From assembly GCA_050289485.1 (NCBI GenBank), contig JBNKFV010000029.1:62001-126000 (forward strand): a stretch of 64,000 nucleotides of DNA, read 5' to 3'. The DNA is from JBNKFV01 sp050289485 (GTDB taxonomy: Bacteria > Pseudomonadota > Gammaproteobacteria > Pseudomonadales > Cellvibrionaceae). The translations under genes were made by a program, and so were the position numbers. The notes under the pieces are model-generated. The model was not told the DNA's origin. It ran no database searches and saw nothing but the letters and a program-made list of their open reading frames with translations. Below are positions 42,945 to 52,228 of this stretch, in pieces (within the stretch, counting starts at the first letter, position 1; the number at the start of each line of letters is the position of its first letter).

Positions 42945-43970
42945 TTAAGGCTGTTTCAGCAAGCGAGCAACCAAGGGCGCATAGTAGGTAAGAATGCCGT
43001 CGGCACCAGCGCGTTTAAACGCCATCATGCTTTCCATGACTACTTTATTCAGGTCGAGCCAGCCATTTTGGGCGGCGGCTTGCAGCATCGCGTATTCGCC
43101 ACTCACCTGATAGGCAAAGGTCGGGGCCTCAAAGGTATCTTTTACCCGGCGTACAACGTCCAGGTACGGCATACCGGGTTTTATCATGACCATATCAGCG
43201 CCTTCGGCGAGATCCATCTCTACCTCATGAAGGGCTTCATTACTGTTGGCGGGGTCCATTTGGTAGGTCGATTTGTCGCCACCTTTTAGATTACTGGCCG
43301 AGCCTACCGCATCTCGAAATGGTCCGTAGTAGGCCGAGGCATATTTGGCGGCATAGGCCATGATACGGGTGTTCACAAAACCGGCGGCCTCCAGTTCTTC
43401 ACGAATGGCACCGATGCGGCCGTCCATCATGTCTGAGGGGGCGACCACGTCGGCACCGGCTTCGGCGTGCGAGAGCGCCTGTTTAACCAGTGTTTCTACG
43501 GTACGGTCGTTCAGCACGTAGCCGTTGTCGTCGATGATGCCGTCTTGCCCGTGGGTCGTGAATGGGTCGAGCGCAACATCGGTCATGATGCCTAGTTCTG
43601 GATACGCCTTTTTCAAGGCCCGTATGGCGCGTTGCGCCAGCCCTTCTGGATTGTAGGCTTCTTCGGCCAGTTCGGTTTTGATATCCAATGGGGTAACGGG
43701 AAACAACGCTAGCATGGGTATACCCAGTTCAACCCAATCCTTGGCCGCTTCTACCAGCAGATCGATACTCAGGCGCTCCACCCCCGGCATGCTGCTCACC
43801 GCTTCGCGTTTCTGTGACCCCTCGAGCACAAACACCGGAAAAATCAGGTCGTCGGAGGTTAATGTATTTTCGCGCATCAGGCGGCGAGAAAAATTGTCGG
43901 CTCGCATACGGCGCAGGCGGGTAATGGGGTAATGTCTCATGGGGATTAAATCCGTAGTAGATTGATTCAC
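42945..43970 (-). CDS. hemB: Delta-aminolevulinic acid dehydratase (porphobilinogen synthase)
   Basis: The 341-residue enzyme condenses two 5-aminolevulinates in heme synthesis. Conserved parts: R-L-R-R-M-R, P-V-F-V-L-E-G, T-D-V-A-L-D-P-F-T-T-H-G-Q-D-G, the lysine sites in A-Y-A-A-K-Y-A-S-A-Y-Y-G and M-I-K-P-G-M-P-Y, and the D-P-A-N-S segment. The metal region has Asp instead of the Cys triad of zinc enzymes, which fits magnesium-type HemB. GTG 43970 or ATG 43940 may be the start; neither has a good ribosome site. Heme supply suits the neighbouring cytochrome oxidase genes. Confidence 0.95.
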   Translation of the reverse strand: MNQSTTDLIPMRHYPITRLRRMRADNFSRRLMRENTLTSDDLIFPVFVLEGSQKREAVSSMPGVERLSIDLLVEAAKDWVELGIPMLALFPVTPLDIKTELAEEAYNPEGLAQRAIRALKKAYPELGIMTDVALDPFTTHGQDGIIDDNGYVLNDRTVETLVKQALSHAEAGADVVAPSDMMDGRIGAIREELEAAGFVNTRIMAYAAKYASAYYGPFRDAVGSASNLKGGDKSTYQMDPANSNEALHEVEMDLAEGADMVMIKPGMPYLDVVRRVKDTFEAPTFAYQVSGEYAMLQAAAQNGWLDLNKVVMESMMAFKRAGADGILTYYAPLVARLLKQP

Positions 43971-44030
43971 GCGGGCCTGATTTTATCACAGCTGCCCGCT
44001 GGCCAAGCAGGCAGCCAATGCTGGCAGGAC

Positions 44031-44999
44031 TTAATGGCAGCGTTCTACTGCAAAGTCAGCCAGTTCCTCCATTGCTTGACGATAGGGCGATGTCTCTAGG
44101 GCTGCCAGTGCCGCTTTGGCCTTCTGGCTGTGTGCTTTTGCCAGTGCGGCGGTATAGTCGAGCGAACCCAGTGCGTTAACAATATCGACGATAGCTTCCA
44201 GTTTACTGGCATCACCTTGTTCTAGTGCGCTGGCGATTAAGGCAGATTGTTCCGGTGCACCATGCTGCATGGCATGAATCAGGGGTAGTGTAGGTTTGCC
44301 TTCTGCCAAGTCGTCACCCACATTCTTACCCAGCGTAGCTGCATCTCCTTGGTAGTCGAGAGCGTCATCCACCAATTGGAATGCCATACCCAGGTGGTAC
44401 CCATAAGCGCGCAAAGCCTCTTTGGTTGCTTCGTCGGCGTCGCGTAATATGCCGGCTGTCACGCAAGCAGCTTCGAACAAAATGGCGGTTTTCTTGTGAA
44501 TTACCGTAAAGTAGTTCTGCTCATCAACTGTAGGGTCTTTGGCATTGACCAACTGCTGAACCTCGCCTTCAGAAATCAGGTTGGTGGTGTCTGAGAGCAG
44601 TGCCATGATGTCCATATTGCCAATGGCTACCATCATCTGAAACGCTCGCGAGTAGAGAAAGTCGCCCACCAGAACACTAGGGGCATTGCCCCACTGGGCG
44701 TTGGCCGTTGGGCGGCCTCGGCGTAGTTCTGATACATCCACTACGTCGTCATGCAAGAGCGTGGCGGTATGAATAAACTCGATGATGGCAGCCATCTCGA
44801 GATGATGATTATCACTTTGCGGTTGACGCAGGGCATTGGCGCATAACAGCACCAAAATGGGCCGCAAGCGTTTGCCGCCGGCTTCTATCAGGTAGTGGCC
44901 AATATTTTCGACCAGGTTTACGTTGGATTCCAAGCGCTCGATAATCAATTGATTAACGGCGTTAAAGTCTTTTTCTACAACGGTTAAAAACGGCAGCAT
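44031..44999 (-). CDS. ispB: Octaprenyl diphosphate synthase
   Basis: The 322-residue trans-prenyltransferase builds the side chain of ubiquinone. The first Asp-rich motif is L-L-H-D-D-V-V-D (D84, D85, D88), the second F-Q-L-V-D-D-A-L-D-Y. G-G-K-R-L-R-P binds isopentenyl diphosphate. It is divergent from rplU, the usual arrangement in gammaproteobacteria. Confidence 0.96.
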   Translation of the reverse strand: MLPFLTVVEKDFNAVNQLIIERLESNVNLVENIGHYLIEAGGKRLRPILVLLCANALRQPQSDNHHLEMAAIIEFIHTATLLHDDVVDVSELRRGRPTANAQWGNAPSVLVGDFLYSRAFQMMVAIGNMDIMALLSDTTNLISEGEVQQLVNAKDPTVDEQNYFTVIHKKTAILFEAACVTAGILRDADEATKEALRAYGYHLGMAFQLVDDALDYQGDAATLGKNVGDDLAEGKPTLPLIHAMQHGAPEQSALIASALEQGDASKLEAIVDIVNALGSLDYTAALAKAHSQKAKAALAALETSPYRQAMEELADFAVERCH

Positions 45000-45311
45000 G
45001 GGTTGGGCAAAATCTCTCGTTATGTTCGCGCTCCAGGGCGCCTCTGGCAGGCATCCTAGGTGGGTGCCTGCAACCCGTCAAGACTCGTAGGCTAGCGCGA
45101 TAGGGCTGTATTGGCCTAAAGGCGGCGTAACTATAATACAGCTTGCGGTGGCGTGGGTATTCCTTTAGAATTGCCGCCCCTGAATTTGGGTGGTTTTTGT
45201 ACACGATGCAAGTTCTGTGGCAGGGCAGGTGCCTGTGCCTAAAAGCCTAAACAATGCCTTGGTGTTGGTTGAAGCTACTTCGTATCGTCCGATCTTGCTA
45301 TTGGAGCAATT
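45000..45311. other. Divergent ispB-rplU promoter region
   Basis: A 312-base gap with no gene. It holds the rplU promoter given separately and a TATAAT at 45132-45137 that could be an additional -10 for rplU. The left part has short GC repeats of no clear role. Confidence 0.6.
45143..45171 (+). promoter_or_regulatory. Predicted rplU promoter
   Basis: TTGCGG (45143-45148), 17-base spacer, TAGAAT (45166-45171), about 140 bases before the rplU start. Confidence 0.5.
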
Positions 45312-45623
45312 ATGTACGCAGTTATCGTTAGCGGTGGTAAGCAGCACCGTGTAGAAGAGGGCGAAGTCCTCAAACTGGAAAAAATTGAAGCGGCTACCGG
45401 AGAATCTATCGAATTCGATCAGGTTCTGATGGTAACGAATGGCGACGACATCAAAATTGGTACGCCAGTTGTTGAAGGTGCCAAAGTCACTGCTGAAGTG
45501 GTTAGCCACGGCCGTGCGGATAAGGTGAAAATCATCAAGTTCCGTCGTCGTAAGCACTCTATGTCTCGTCAGGGGCATCGTCAGTGGTACACCGAAGTTA
45601 AAATCACCGGTATCAATGGTTAA
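45312..45623 (+). CDS. rplU: 50S ribosomal protein L21
   Basis: The 103-residue protein binds 23S rRNA. It opens M-Y-A-V-I-V-S-G-G-K-Q-H-R-V and has the family end K-F-R-R-R-K-H-S-x-x-R-Q-G-H-R-Q. It is cotranscribed with rpmA 20 bases downstream. Confidence 0.98.
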   Translation: MYAVIVSGGKQHRVEEGEVLKLEKIEAATGESIEFDQVLMVTNGDDIKIGTPVVEGAKVTAEVVSHGRADKVKIIKFRRRKHSMSRQGHRQWYTEVKITGING

Positions 45624-45643
45624 GAGAAGAGGAGTACTGACTC

Positions 45644-45898
45644 ATGGCTCACAAAAAAGCTGGCGGTAGTACGCGCAACGGGCGCGATTCCGAAAGTAAA
45701 CGCCTTGGTGTAAAGCGCTATGGCGGCCAAGAAGTTTTGGCGGGTAACATTCTGGTTCGTCAACGTGGTACACGTTTCCACGCTGGTGAAAACGTTGGTA
45801 TTGGCAAAGATCACACCTTATTTGCTAAAGCTAACGGTACTGTTAAGTTTGAAGTAAAAGGCCCTAGCAACCGTAAGTTTGTTAGCATTGTTGCTTAA
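45644..45898 (+). CDS. rpmA: 50S ribosomal protein L27
   Basis: The 84-residue protein reaches the peptidyl-transferase centre with its N-terminal tail, M-A-H-K-K-A-G-G-S-T-R-N-G-R-D-S. AGGAG lies ahead of the ATG. It ends the rplU-rpmA unit before a terminator. Confidence 0.98.
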   Translation: MAHKKAGGSTRNGRDSESKRLGVKRYGGQEVLAGNILVRQRGTRFHAGENVGIGKDHTLFAKANGTVKFEVKGPSNRKFVSIVA

Positions 45899-45985
45899 TC
45901 AGTTTTACTGACTTAAGCCGACAGTGTGGCCTGATACCGGTTTGCTTTAGCAATGGGTATCTATCAAGCGTGACACGCAGTTATG

Positions 45986-46018
45986 AAAAGCCCCGCTCTT
46001 TATAGAACGGGGCTTTTT
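45986..46018 (+). terminator. Terminator after rpmA
   Basis: Stem AAAAGCCCCG / CGGGGCTTTT, 12-base loop, T run. It separates the ribosomal genes from obgE. Confidence 0.88.
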
Positions 46019-46098
46019 ACGTTCTTGGACGATGCCTTTCGTTCATGTAGCGAGCCGTCTTTAAGGCAATAAATGGTTAAGTAGGTTGGGAGTATAAG

Positions 46099-47307
46099 GT
46101 GAAATTTGTTGATGAAGCCCCGATATTTGTTCAGGCAGGTAACGGTGGAAAAGGTTGCCTAAGCTTTCGGCGTGAAAAGTTTATTGCAAAAGGCGGCCCT
46201 GATGGTGGCGATGGTGGTGACGGCGGCAGTGTGTATCTGGTTGCTGATGAAAACCTTAACACCCTGGTTGATTATCGTTATCAGCCAAAATATCGCGCGC
46301 AAAATGGCGAGGGTGGGCGTGGCAGTGATTGTACGGGCGCCAAGGGTGAAGACCTTGAATTAACGGTGCCAGTGGGCACCTCGGTGATTGATACCGACAC
46401 CGACGAGCCTATGGGTGATTTAACCGAGCACGGCCAGCGTTTGAAAGTGGCGCAGGGTGGTTTTCATGGCTTGGGCAATACCCGCTTTAAATCCAGTGTA
46501 AACCGCGCGCCACGGCGCACCACCCCGGGTACCCCTGGCGAAGCGCGCAATTTGAAGCTTGAGCTAAAAGTGTTGGCTGATGTGGGTTTGCTGGGTTTGC
46601 CCAACGCGGGTAAATCAACCTTTATTCGTGCAGTCTCTTCGGCCAAGCCCAAAGTGGCTGACTATCCGTTTACCACGCTGGTGCCTAACCTGGGCGTGGT
46701 TAAAGTACAGAGGCATCGCAGTTTTGTGATTGCGGATATTCCAGGTTTGATCGAAGGCGCTCACGAAGGTGCCGGTTTGGGTATTCGCTTTCTGAAGCAT
46801 TTAACCCGTTGCAGAGTAATGCTGCATGTTGTGGATATGGCCCCGTACGATGGCTCCGACCCTGCCGCCAATGCACAGATTATTATTGACGAACTGAATC
46901 AGTTTAGTCCCACTCTGGCAGAGCGCGAACGCTGGTTAGTATTGAATAAGCTCGATATGCTGACCGAGGAAGAAGCGCAAGAGCGTTGTGATGCCGTGAT
47001 TGAAAAGCTTGGGTGGACCGGCCCGGTATACCGTGTAGCAGCGATCAATAAAACGGGTACCGAACCATTGTGCCAAGAGTTGCTAACGCATCTTGAAGCG
47101 CACTGGGAAGCTGAAAAAGACGATCCCGAACTGGCTGAACAGGAAAGACAGTTACAAACACAAATGCAGCAGGAAGCGCGTGAGCGTATTGAAACCCTGC
47201 GAGAAAAACATCGCGCTGCGCGTAAAGGTGTCAAGCAGCAAGACGACGAAGATGACGACGACTTTGATGATGACGATTACGACGTTGACGTGGAATACGT
47301 TCGCTAA
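46099..47307 (+). CDS. obgE: GTPase Obg/CgtA
   Basis: The 402-residue essential GTPase assists 50S subunit assembly and stress control. Residues 1-158 form the Gly-rich Obg fold; the G domain follows with G-L-P-N-A-G-K-S-T (G1), D-I-P-G-L-I-E-G (G3) and N-K-L-D (G4). The C-terminus is a strongly acidic tail made mostly of Asp. GTG start with GGGAG six bases ahead. Confidence 0.97.
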   Translation: MKFVDEAPIFVQAGNGGKGCLSFRREKFIAKGGPDGGDGGDGGSVYLVADENLNTLVDYRYQPKYRAQNGEGGRGSDCTGAKGEDLELTVPVGTSVIDTDTDEPMGDLTEHGQRLKVAQGGFHGLGNTRFKSSVNRAPRRTTPGTPGEARNLKLELKVLADVGLLGLPNAGKSTFIRAVSSAKPKVADYPFTTLVPNLGVVKVQRHRSFVIADIPGLIEGAHEGAGLGIRFLKHLTRCRVMLHVVDMAPYDGSDPAANAQIIIDELNQFSPTLAERERWLVLNKLDMLTEEEAQERCDAVIEKLGWTGPVYRVAAINKTGTEPLCQELLTHLEAHWEAEKDDPELAEQERQLQTQMQQEARERIETLREKHRAARKGVKQQDDEDDDDFDDDDYDVDVEYVR

Positions 47308-47328
47308 CTCAAGAGTAACGACAGGTCT

Positions 47329-48450
47329 ATGAGTGCTAGGCAAACCCTAAAAGAAACCCGCCGCTGGGTGATCAAAATTGGCAGTGCGTTATTAACGGCC
47401 AATGGTCAGCAGCTGGACGTTCAGTCGATTGCGGTATGGGTTCGGCAAATCGCCGCCTTGCGCGAGCAGGGGATCGAGGTTGTGTTAGTTTCATCGGGTG
47501 CCGTTGCCGCAGGGATGAGTCGACTCGGTTGGAGCAAACGCCCAAAGCGACTACACGATTTGCAGGCAGCAGCGGCTGTGGGCCAAATGGGGCTGGTGCA
47601 AACCTATGAGCAAGAATTTCAGCAATATGGTTTGCAAACCGCTCAGGTGCTGCTTGATCACGATGACCTTTCCAATCGTCAGCGCTATTTGAATGCGCGC
47701 TCCACCCTGCTTACGTTGATGAGTTTGGGGGTTGTTGCGGTTGTCAACGAAAACGACACCGTGGTGACGGACGAAATTCGGTTTGGCGATAACGATACGC
47801 TGGCAGCATTGGTTGCCAATTTGGTTGAAGCAGAAGCTCTGCTGATTCTTACTGATCAAGACGGCATGTATGATGCCGACCCCAGAACCAATGCTCAAGC
47901 TAAATTGCTCGAGGACGTGTCTGCAAGCGATCCCCAGCTAAGCGCTATGGCCGGTGATGGGGGGCGCCTGGGGCGAGGCGGCATGATTACCAAGGTTAAA
48001 GCTGCAAAGCTCGCGGCGCGATCTGGGGCACACACGGTGATTGCCGGGGGACGATTGCAAGATGTTATTACTCGTGCGTGCGCCGGCGAAAATATTGGCA
48101 CATTACTTTATGCCGATCAGCCCCAGCAACAAGCGCGCAAGCGTTGGCTGGCCGGGCAGTTGCAGGCCCGTGGTGAATTGGTACTTGACGCCGGTGCGGT
48201 AAAAGTACTGTCAAAGCAGGGCAAAAGCCTGTTGCCGGTAGGCGTAAAGGCTGTGCACGGCAATTTTTTACGCGGTGACATGGTGCGCTGTGTGACCGAA
48301 GACGGCAAAGAAGTTGCTCGTGGTCTGGTCAATTATTCTATTGATGAAACCAAGCGAATTATCGGCAAAAGTACCGAGCAAATAGAAATGATTCTGGGTT
48401 ATAAAGACGATGACGAGCTGATTCATCGCGACAATCTGGCTATGCTCTAA
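47329..48450 (+). CDS. proB: Glutamate 5-kinase with PUA domain
   Basis: The 373-residue enzyme phosphorylates glutamate, the first and feedback-controlled step of proline synthesis. The amino acid kinase domain has K-I-G-S-A-L-L, V-S-S-G-A-V-A-A-G, N-E-N-D-T-V and G-T-G-G-M-type G-R-G-G-M-I-T-K. A PUA domain occupies about 275-360. It lies 21 bases after obgE, probably in one operon. Confidence 0.97.
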   Translation: MSARQTLKETRRWVIKIGSALLTANGQQLDVQSIAVWVRQIAALREQGIEVVLVSSGAVAAGMSRLGWSKRPKRLHDLQAAAAVGQMGLVQTYEQEFQQYGLQTAQVLLDHDDLSNRQRYLNARSTLLTLMSLGVVAVVNENDTVVTDEIRFGDNDTLAALVANLVEAEALLILTDQDGMYDADPRTNAQAKLLEDVSASDPQLSAMAGDGGRLGRGGMITKVKAAKLAARSGAHTVIAGGRLQDVITRACAGENIGTLLYADQPQQQARKRWLAGQLQARGELVLDAGAVKVLSKQGKSLLPVGVKAVHGNFLRGDMVRCVTEDGKEVARGLVNYSIDETKRIIGKSTEQIEMILGYKDDDELIHRDNLAML

Positions 48451-48489
48451 CACCTGTTAACGAAAACGCTTTAGTTACCCAACCTCTAC

Positions 48490-49563
48490 GTGAGACAGTC
48501 TGTGAACGTATTTAAAGATCACATTGTAAAAATGAGTGCTTATCAGCCTCCGCTTGAAGGGCGTAATCCGCAAGCCTACACGCTGATGGATTTTAACGAG
48601 CGAACCATTCCGGTGAGTGATCATATCAAGCAGGCGCTTATTAATTACATTGCGCAAGACCGCCTGCAAATGTATCCCAATTACAGCACGATCACGCAGG
48701 AGCTAGCTGATTATTGCGGTGTTCAGGCCGATCAGGTAATGATTACGAATGGTTCGGATCACGGCATTGATATAGTGATTCGAGGTACTTGTAATGCCGG
48801 GGATGAGGCGATTATTCCCGTGCCTACTTTTGCCATGTATAAGCAGGTTGCGCTGGTTGAGAATCTCACCTGTATCGAGCCTACGTATACTCGCGAAAAT
48901 GGCTATCCTACCGACGCTGTGATTGCCGCCGTTACGCCGGCAACCAAATTGATTGTGGTATCGAACCCTAATAACCCCTGCGGCACCTTGTGCAGTCGCG
49001 AGGATATTATTCGCATTGCCCGCGCTGCGCCGCAGGCTGCGGTTCTGGTTGACGAATGCTATTTTGAATACTCTGCGGTGAGTGTGTGTGATCTGGTTGC
49101 GCAGTATCCTAATCTTATTATTACACGCACGTTTTCCAAAACCTGGGGTATTCCCTCTCTGCGTTTTGGTTATGTCATCAGTGCTGCGCAAAATATTCAA
49201 GCCATGCTCAATATTCGTGGCCCCTACGACATCAACCAGTTGGCGCTGGTAGCGGCCCGCGCTGCATTAGCTCACCCTGACTACACTAAAGATTATGTGG
49301 TTGAAGTCATGCAAAAGGCCAAGCCTATGCTGGAATCATTTCTCGATAGTAAAGGCGTTGTTTATTGGAAGAGCGCTGCAAACTATTTGTGGAGCTTCCC
49401 TGACAACCCGGAGCAGCTTAATCAGGCACTGATCGATGCCGGTATACTGGTGCGCCCTAAAGCGGATCTCGATGGCAAACTGGGTTTGCGTATTACGGTG
49501 GGAACTGTCGAACAAACACAGGTTCTCATTAGCGTACTAGATCCACTATTGCCAACTGTTTAA
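48490..49563 (+). CDS. HisC-like PLP aminotransferase
   Basis: A 357-residue fold-type I aminotransferase. Motifs: N-P-N-N-P-C-G-T, V-D-E-C-Y-F-E-Y, and the PLP lysine in S-K-T-W-G with the substrate Arg in L-R-F-G-Y. It most resembles histidinol-phosphate aminotransferases, but there are no his genes nearby, so another substrate (aromatic or threonine-phosphate type) is possible. GTG 48490 or GTG 48502 may be the start; no clear ribosome site is seen. Confidence 0.88.
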   Translation: MRQSVNVFKDHIVKMSAYQPPLEGRNPQAYTLMDFNERTIPVSDHIKQALINYIAQDRLQMYPNYSTITQELADYCGVQADQVMITNGSDHGIDIVIRGTCNAGDEAIIPVPTFAMYKQVALVENLTCIEPTYTRENGYPTDAVIAAVTPATKLIVVSNPNNPCGTLCSREDIIRIARAAPQAAVLVDECYFEYSAVSVCDLVAQYPNLIITRTFSKTWGIPSLRFGYVISAAQNIQAMLNIRGPYDINQLALVAARAALAHPDYTKDYVVEVMQKAKPMLESFLDSKGVVYWKSAANYLWSFPDNPEQLNQALIDAGILVRPKADLDGKLGLRITVGTVEQTQVLISVLDPLLPTV

Positions 49564-49580
49564 AGGGTTTCGACAACAAT

Positions 49581-49859
49581 ATGTATATATTTTCCGTCAC
49601 GGCTAAGGCAAAAAAGGCTATCGAAGGGTTTGCCGTTGGTGATAGCGCCCCGTTTATTGTGTATATCGATTTTAAGGATCTTTTTGGCGCTGAGCAGCTG
49701 TGTAAAATGTTCGTCATGAAAGAAGGGTTTTACGACGTTGTCATCGAAAAGCGCAAGCGCTTAAGTGAAGCCAAAATCGCGCAGTTGAAAAATAACGACA
49801 AAGCCATCAAAGAAGCCCGCGATAGCGGCTATGCTATCCAATTGTTTGAGGCGCATTAG
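49581..49859 (+). CDS. Small hypothetical protein
   Basis: A 92-residue protein of unknown function. The first half is mixed beta/hydrophobic (F-I-V-Y-I-D-F-K-D-L-F), and the second half is a highly charged helix rich in Lys, Arg and Glu. There is no signal peptide or Cys motif. It starts 18 bases after the aminotransferase and is followed 25 bases later by the peptidase gene, so the three could be cotranscribed. No function is assigned. Confidence 0.62.
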   Translation: MYIFSVTAKAKKAIEGFAVGDSAPFIVYIDFKDLFGAEQLCKMFVMKEGFYDVVIEKRKRLSEAKIAQLKNNDKAIKEARDSGYAIQLFEAH

Positions 49860-49883
49860 TCTTTATCATTAAAAGGTGATTAT

Positions 49884-50840
49884 ATGAACAAGGACTGTGA
49901 ACCAGAATTTGAAAAAAAAGCCTGGCCAATACTGGAAAAACTGGCGTCAGCATCTCTCGAAGAGCAAAAAAAGGCTAGAAAATGGTCTATTTTGTTTAAG
50001 TGTTTAACATTTCTCTATCTGTTTTTTATTCTGTTTGCCTTCTGGCCTGGTAATGAGGGCTTTTTTGCGGAAAACAAAAAAAACAAAAAGCATGTTGCAT
50101 TGGTTAATTTGCTAGGAGTGATCGCCCAGGATCAGCCGGCTAATGCTAATGCCATGGCAACGGCGTTACGCGAAGCTTTCAAAAATGAAAATAGCGTAGC
50201 AGTTATCATTAGTATTAATAGCCCTGGTGGTAGCCCGGTTCAATCGGCTTACATGTATAACGAGATAAACCGCTTGGAAGCCAAGTACCCAGACAAGCCT
50301 GTGTATGCAGTGATATCTGATATTGGTGCCTCCGGCGCATACTATGTGGCGGCTGCAGCAAAAGAAATTTATGCCAATGAATCCAGTTTGGTTGGTTCCA
50401 TTGGTGTTATTAGTGCGGGCTTTGGTTTTCCCGGAGCTATGCAAAAATTGGGTGTCGACAGAAGAGTTTATACCAGCGGTGAGCATAAAGCGTTTCTTGA
50501 TCCGTACTCAAGTGAAAAGCAAGAAGAAATCACTTTTTGGAAAGGTGTGTTAAATAGCACTCACCAAACGTTTATTGATGCAGTAAAGGCAGGTCGAGGT
50601 GAAAGACTTCAAGAAGAAAATACATTCTCTGGTTTGATCTGGTCGGGAAAGCAAGCGCTCGACAAAGGCCTGATAGACGGTTTTGCTAGTGTTGGGCAGC
50701 TTGCGCGTGAAAAGTTTGATACAGAAGATGTGGTAAATTACACCGTATCGGCAGACCCTATATCTCGTTTACTCAAGAAGTTTTCCGCCGAATTTGACGC
50801 AAAATATATGCAAAGTGTAATGCAGCCTAATTTATATTGA
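49884..50840 (+). CDS. S49 family signal-peptide peptidase (SppA-like)
   Basis: The 318-residue membrane serine protease probably digests leftover signal peptides or membrane fragments. A cytosolic charged start leads to one span (about 36-54). The catalytic Ser150 is in D-I-G-A-S-G-A-Y-Y and the Lys202 base in G-E-H-K-A-F-L-D-P, the Ser-Lys dyad of short SppA forms. I-N-S-P-G-G-S is the oxyanion region. Base composition is AT-richer than in proB or obgE, which suggests later acquisition. Confidence 0.9.
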   Translation: MNKDCEPEFEKKAWPILEKLASASLEEQKKARKWSILFKCLTFLYLFFILFAFWPGNEGFFAENKKNKKHVALVNLLGVIAQDQPANANAMATALREAFKNENSVAVIISINSPGGSPVQSAYMYNEINRLEAKYPDKPVYAVISDIGASGAYYVAAAAKEIYANESSLVGSIGVISAGFGFPGAMQKLGVDRRVYTSGEHKAFLDPYSSEKQEEITFWKGVLNSTHQTFIDAVKAGRGERLQEENTFSGLIWSGKQALDKGLIDGFASVGQLAREKFDTEDVVNYTVSADPISRLLKKFSAEFDAKYMQSVMQPNLY

Positions 50841-50877
50841 CCAGGGTGAGTAGAGCTGATTTATCGAAGGGTTTCTC

Positions 50878-50912
50878 AAGCCAGTATCGAGTATTTTAAT
50901 ACTGGCTTTAGT
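50878..50912. terminator. Terminator between the peptidase gene and the convergent pseudogene
   Basis: Stem AAGCCAGTAT / ATACTGGCTT with an 11-base loop, followed by TAGTTTTT on the plus strand, 38 bases past the peptidase stop. Confidence 0.82.
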
Positions 50913-50919
50913 TTTTCTT

Positions 50920-51654
50920 TTAAACGACAGCTTCTTTGGTTTTGATTAAGTGATTGGTAGATACTTCAACTAATTCGACCCACTGGTTTGCTTGTCGTCC
51001 TTCCTCGAAATAGATGCCAGATAATTCCGCAGTGCCTTTTGTATTAAGGTTGTTATTTATAGCCTCTGCATCAAAAATCAAATCTGGCGTTTCTAGTTCT
51101 TCTACCTTGATGATATCTGCGGCGTAGATGACAGGTCTATCCGGTCCTAAGTTGGCAGTGGTAATCGTAGCGTAAAAGGTACCTTCGGAGTCTACCTTTT
51201 TGGCAGTTAGTCTGTAAGCGTCATAGTTGTAGGGGGCTTTGAGATATATGTTGTAAAAGTCTTCCCTAACTTTGTTGAGTGTAAAATAGTTTTTCGTATC
51301 CTGGTTGTATTCTTCCTCAGAAAAAGTGCAACTCATTAACATTGAAAATCCCTTTTTTATTAGCCCCGTCTCAACCGTACGAAATACTTTAAGCGAGCTT
51401 GTTGTTAGGTTGGTAGGTACTTCGTAAAGAATGACGGTGTTGTTACCCTCTAGCGTGATTTTTTTTGAAGTATTGATCGGGCCTATAGTTTATCTTTTCA
51501 ATAAATGTAACATCGGTATAGTCCGTTCTACTTTTTTTGTGATAGTTGAGCCTGGGTAGCGACCAATTAGGGGGGGCGTGTCGTCGGTATTTGCATAGGC
51601 GTGGATTGGCAGGCTAAAAATTGCCAGTAAAGAGTCAATCAGTAGGTTTTTCAT
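50920..51654 (-). pseudogene. Secreted DUF4892-like protein gene with disrupted middle
   Basis: ATG 51654 has a good ribosome site (AAGGAA) and a signal peptide (to A-Y-A). The frame continues to G-S-T-I-T-K-K and then stops at TAA 51490-51492. The same frame is open again just beyond and runs I-T-L-E-G-N-N-T-V-I-L-Y-E-V-P, then G-F-S-M-L-M-S-C to 50920. Between an A7 tract (51532-51538) and an A8 tract (51459-51466) the best protein-like reading is in another frame: S-R-T-D-Y-T-D-V-T-F-I-E-K-I-N-Y-R-P-D-Q-Y-F. One added A in the first tract and one fewer in the second restores a 244-residue protein. The pattern L-I-G-R-Y-P-G-S and F-x-M-L-M-S-C recalls DUF4892 proteins; this is from memory. 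Confidence 0.72.
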
Positions 51655-51774
51655 AGAAGTTCCTTTTTTGTTTCTTGTCCATTGGATTTCAATTCGAAGT
51701 GTATCACCGCAACCCGCTGACGGGGCTGGTTGAAGGTAAGCGCTCATCCTTTTCTCTGGCAAGAAGATGACGCA

Positions 51775-52207
51775 ATGAAAAGACAATGCCAACAGCTAAC
51801 CTGCAAGCAACGATGCCAGATTTACACACTAGAGAAAACCAGTTTTAGCCATCGGGTTGTCGCGGGCGAAACAGGTGCCCATCAATCCACGGTTAGTCGA
51901 GAGCTGTCGCGCAACTCAAGTGATCGAGGGTATCGCTTCGGCGGCAAGGAAAGAAGTACGATAAATGACGGCATGGTAAATCACCCTGAGGCCACATTAA
52001 AAACCGGGTTGGCATAGAAGAGCGTCCGGTGAATGTTGAAGAACGTGAAAGGCTTGGTGATTGGGAAATTGATACCATGATAGGGACGGGGTATCAGGGC
52101 GCGCTGGTGACGATTGTCGAGCGGATTACTCAGAAGGTGTTGTGTGCCAGGTTGCCAGCAAAACAGCGGAGGTAACCAGCGCGACGACAGCACTGCTGAG
52201 CGCTTAG
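51775..52207 (+). pseudogene. Decayed IS30-family transposase
   Basis: From ATG 51775 the frame encodes the IS30 N-terminal helix-turn-helix (L-T-x-x-Q-R-C-Q-I-Y-T-L, then H-Q-S-T-V-S-R-E-L-S-R-N). The frame then changes near 51990 to give R-V-G-I-E-E-R-P, R-L-G-D-W-E-I-D-T-M-I-G and G-A-L-V-T-I-V-E-R, the first part of the catalytic core. A second shift near 52150 gives A-S-K-T-A-E-V-T-S-A-T-T before TAG. Compared with a typical 300-380 residue transposase, a central part (after G-Y-R-F) and the whole C-terminal half are missing. It cannot move. Terminal inverted repeats were not found. Confidence 0.85.
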
Positions 52208-52228
52208 CTTACGCTTTACTTATACTTT

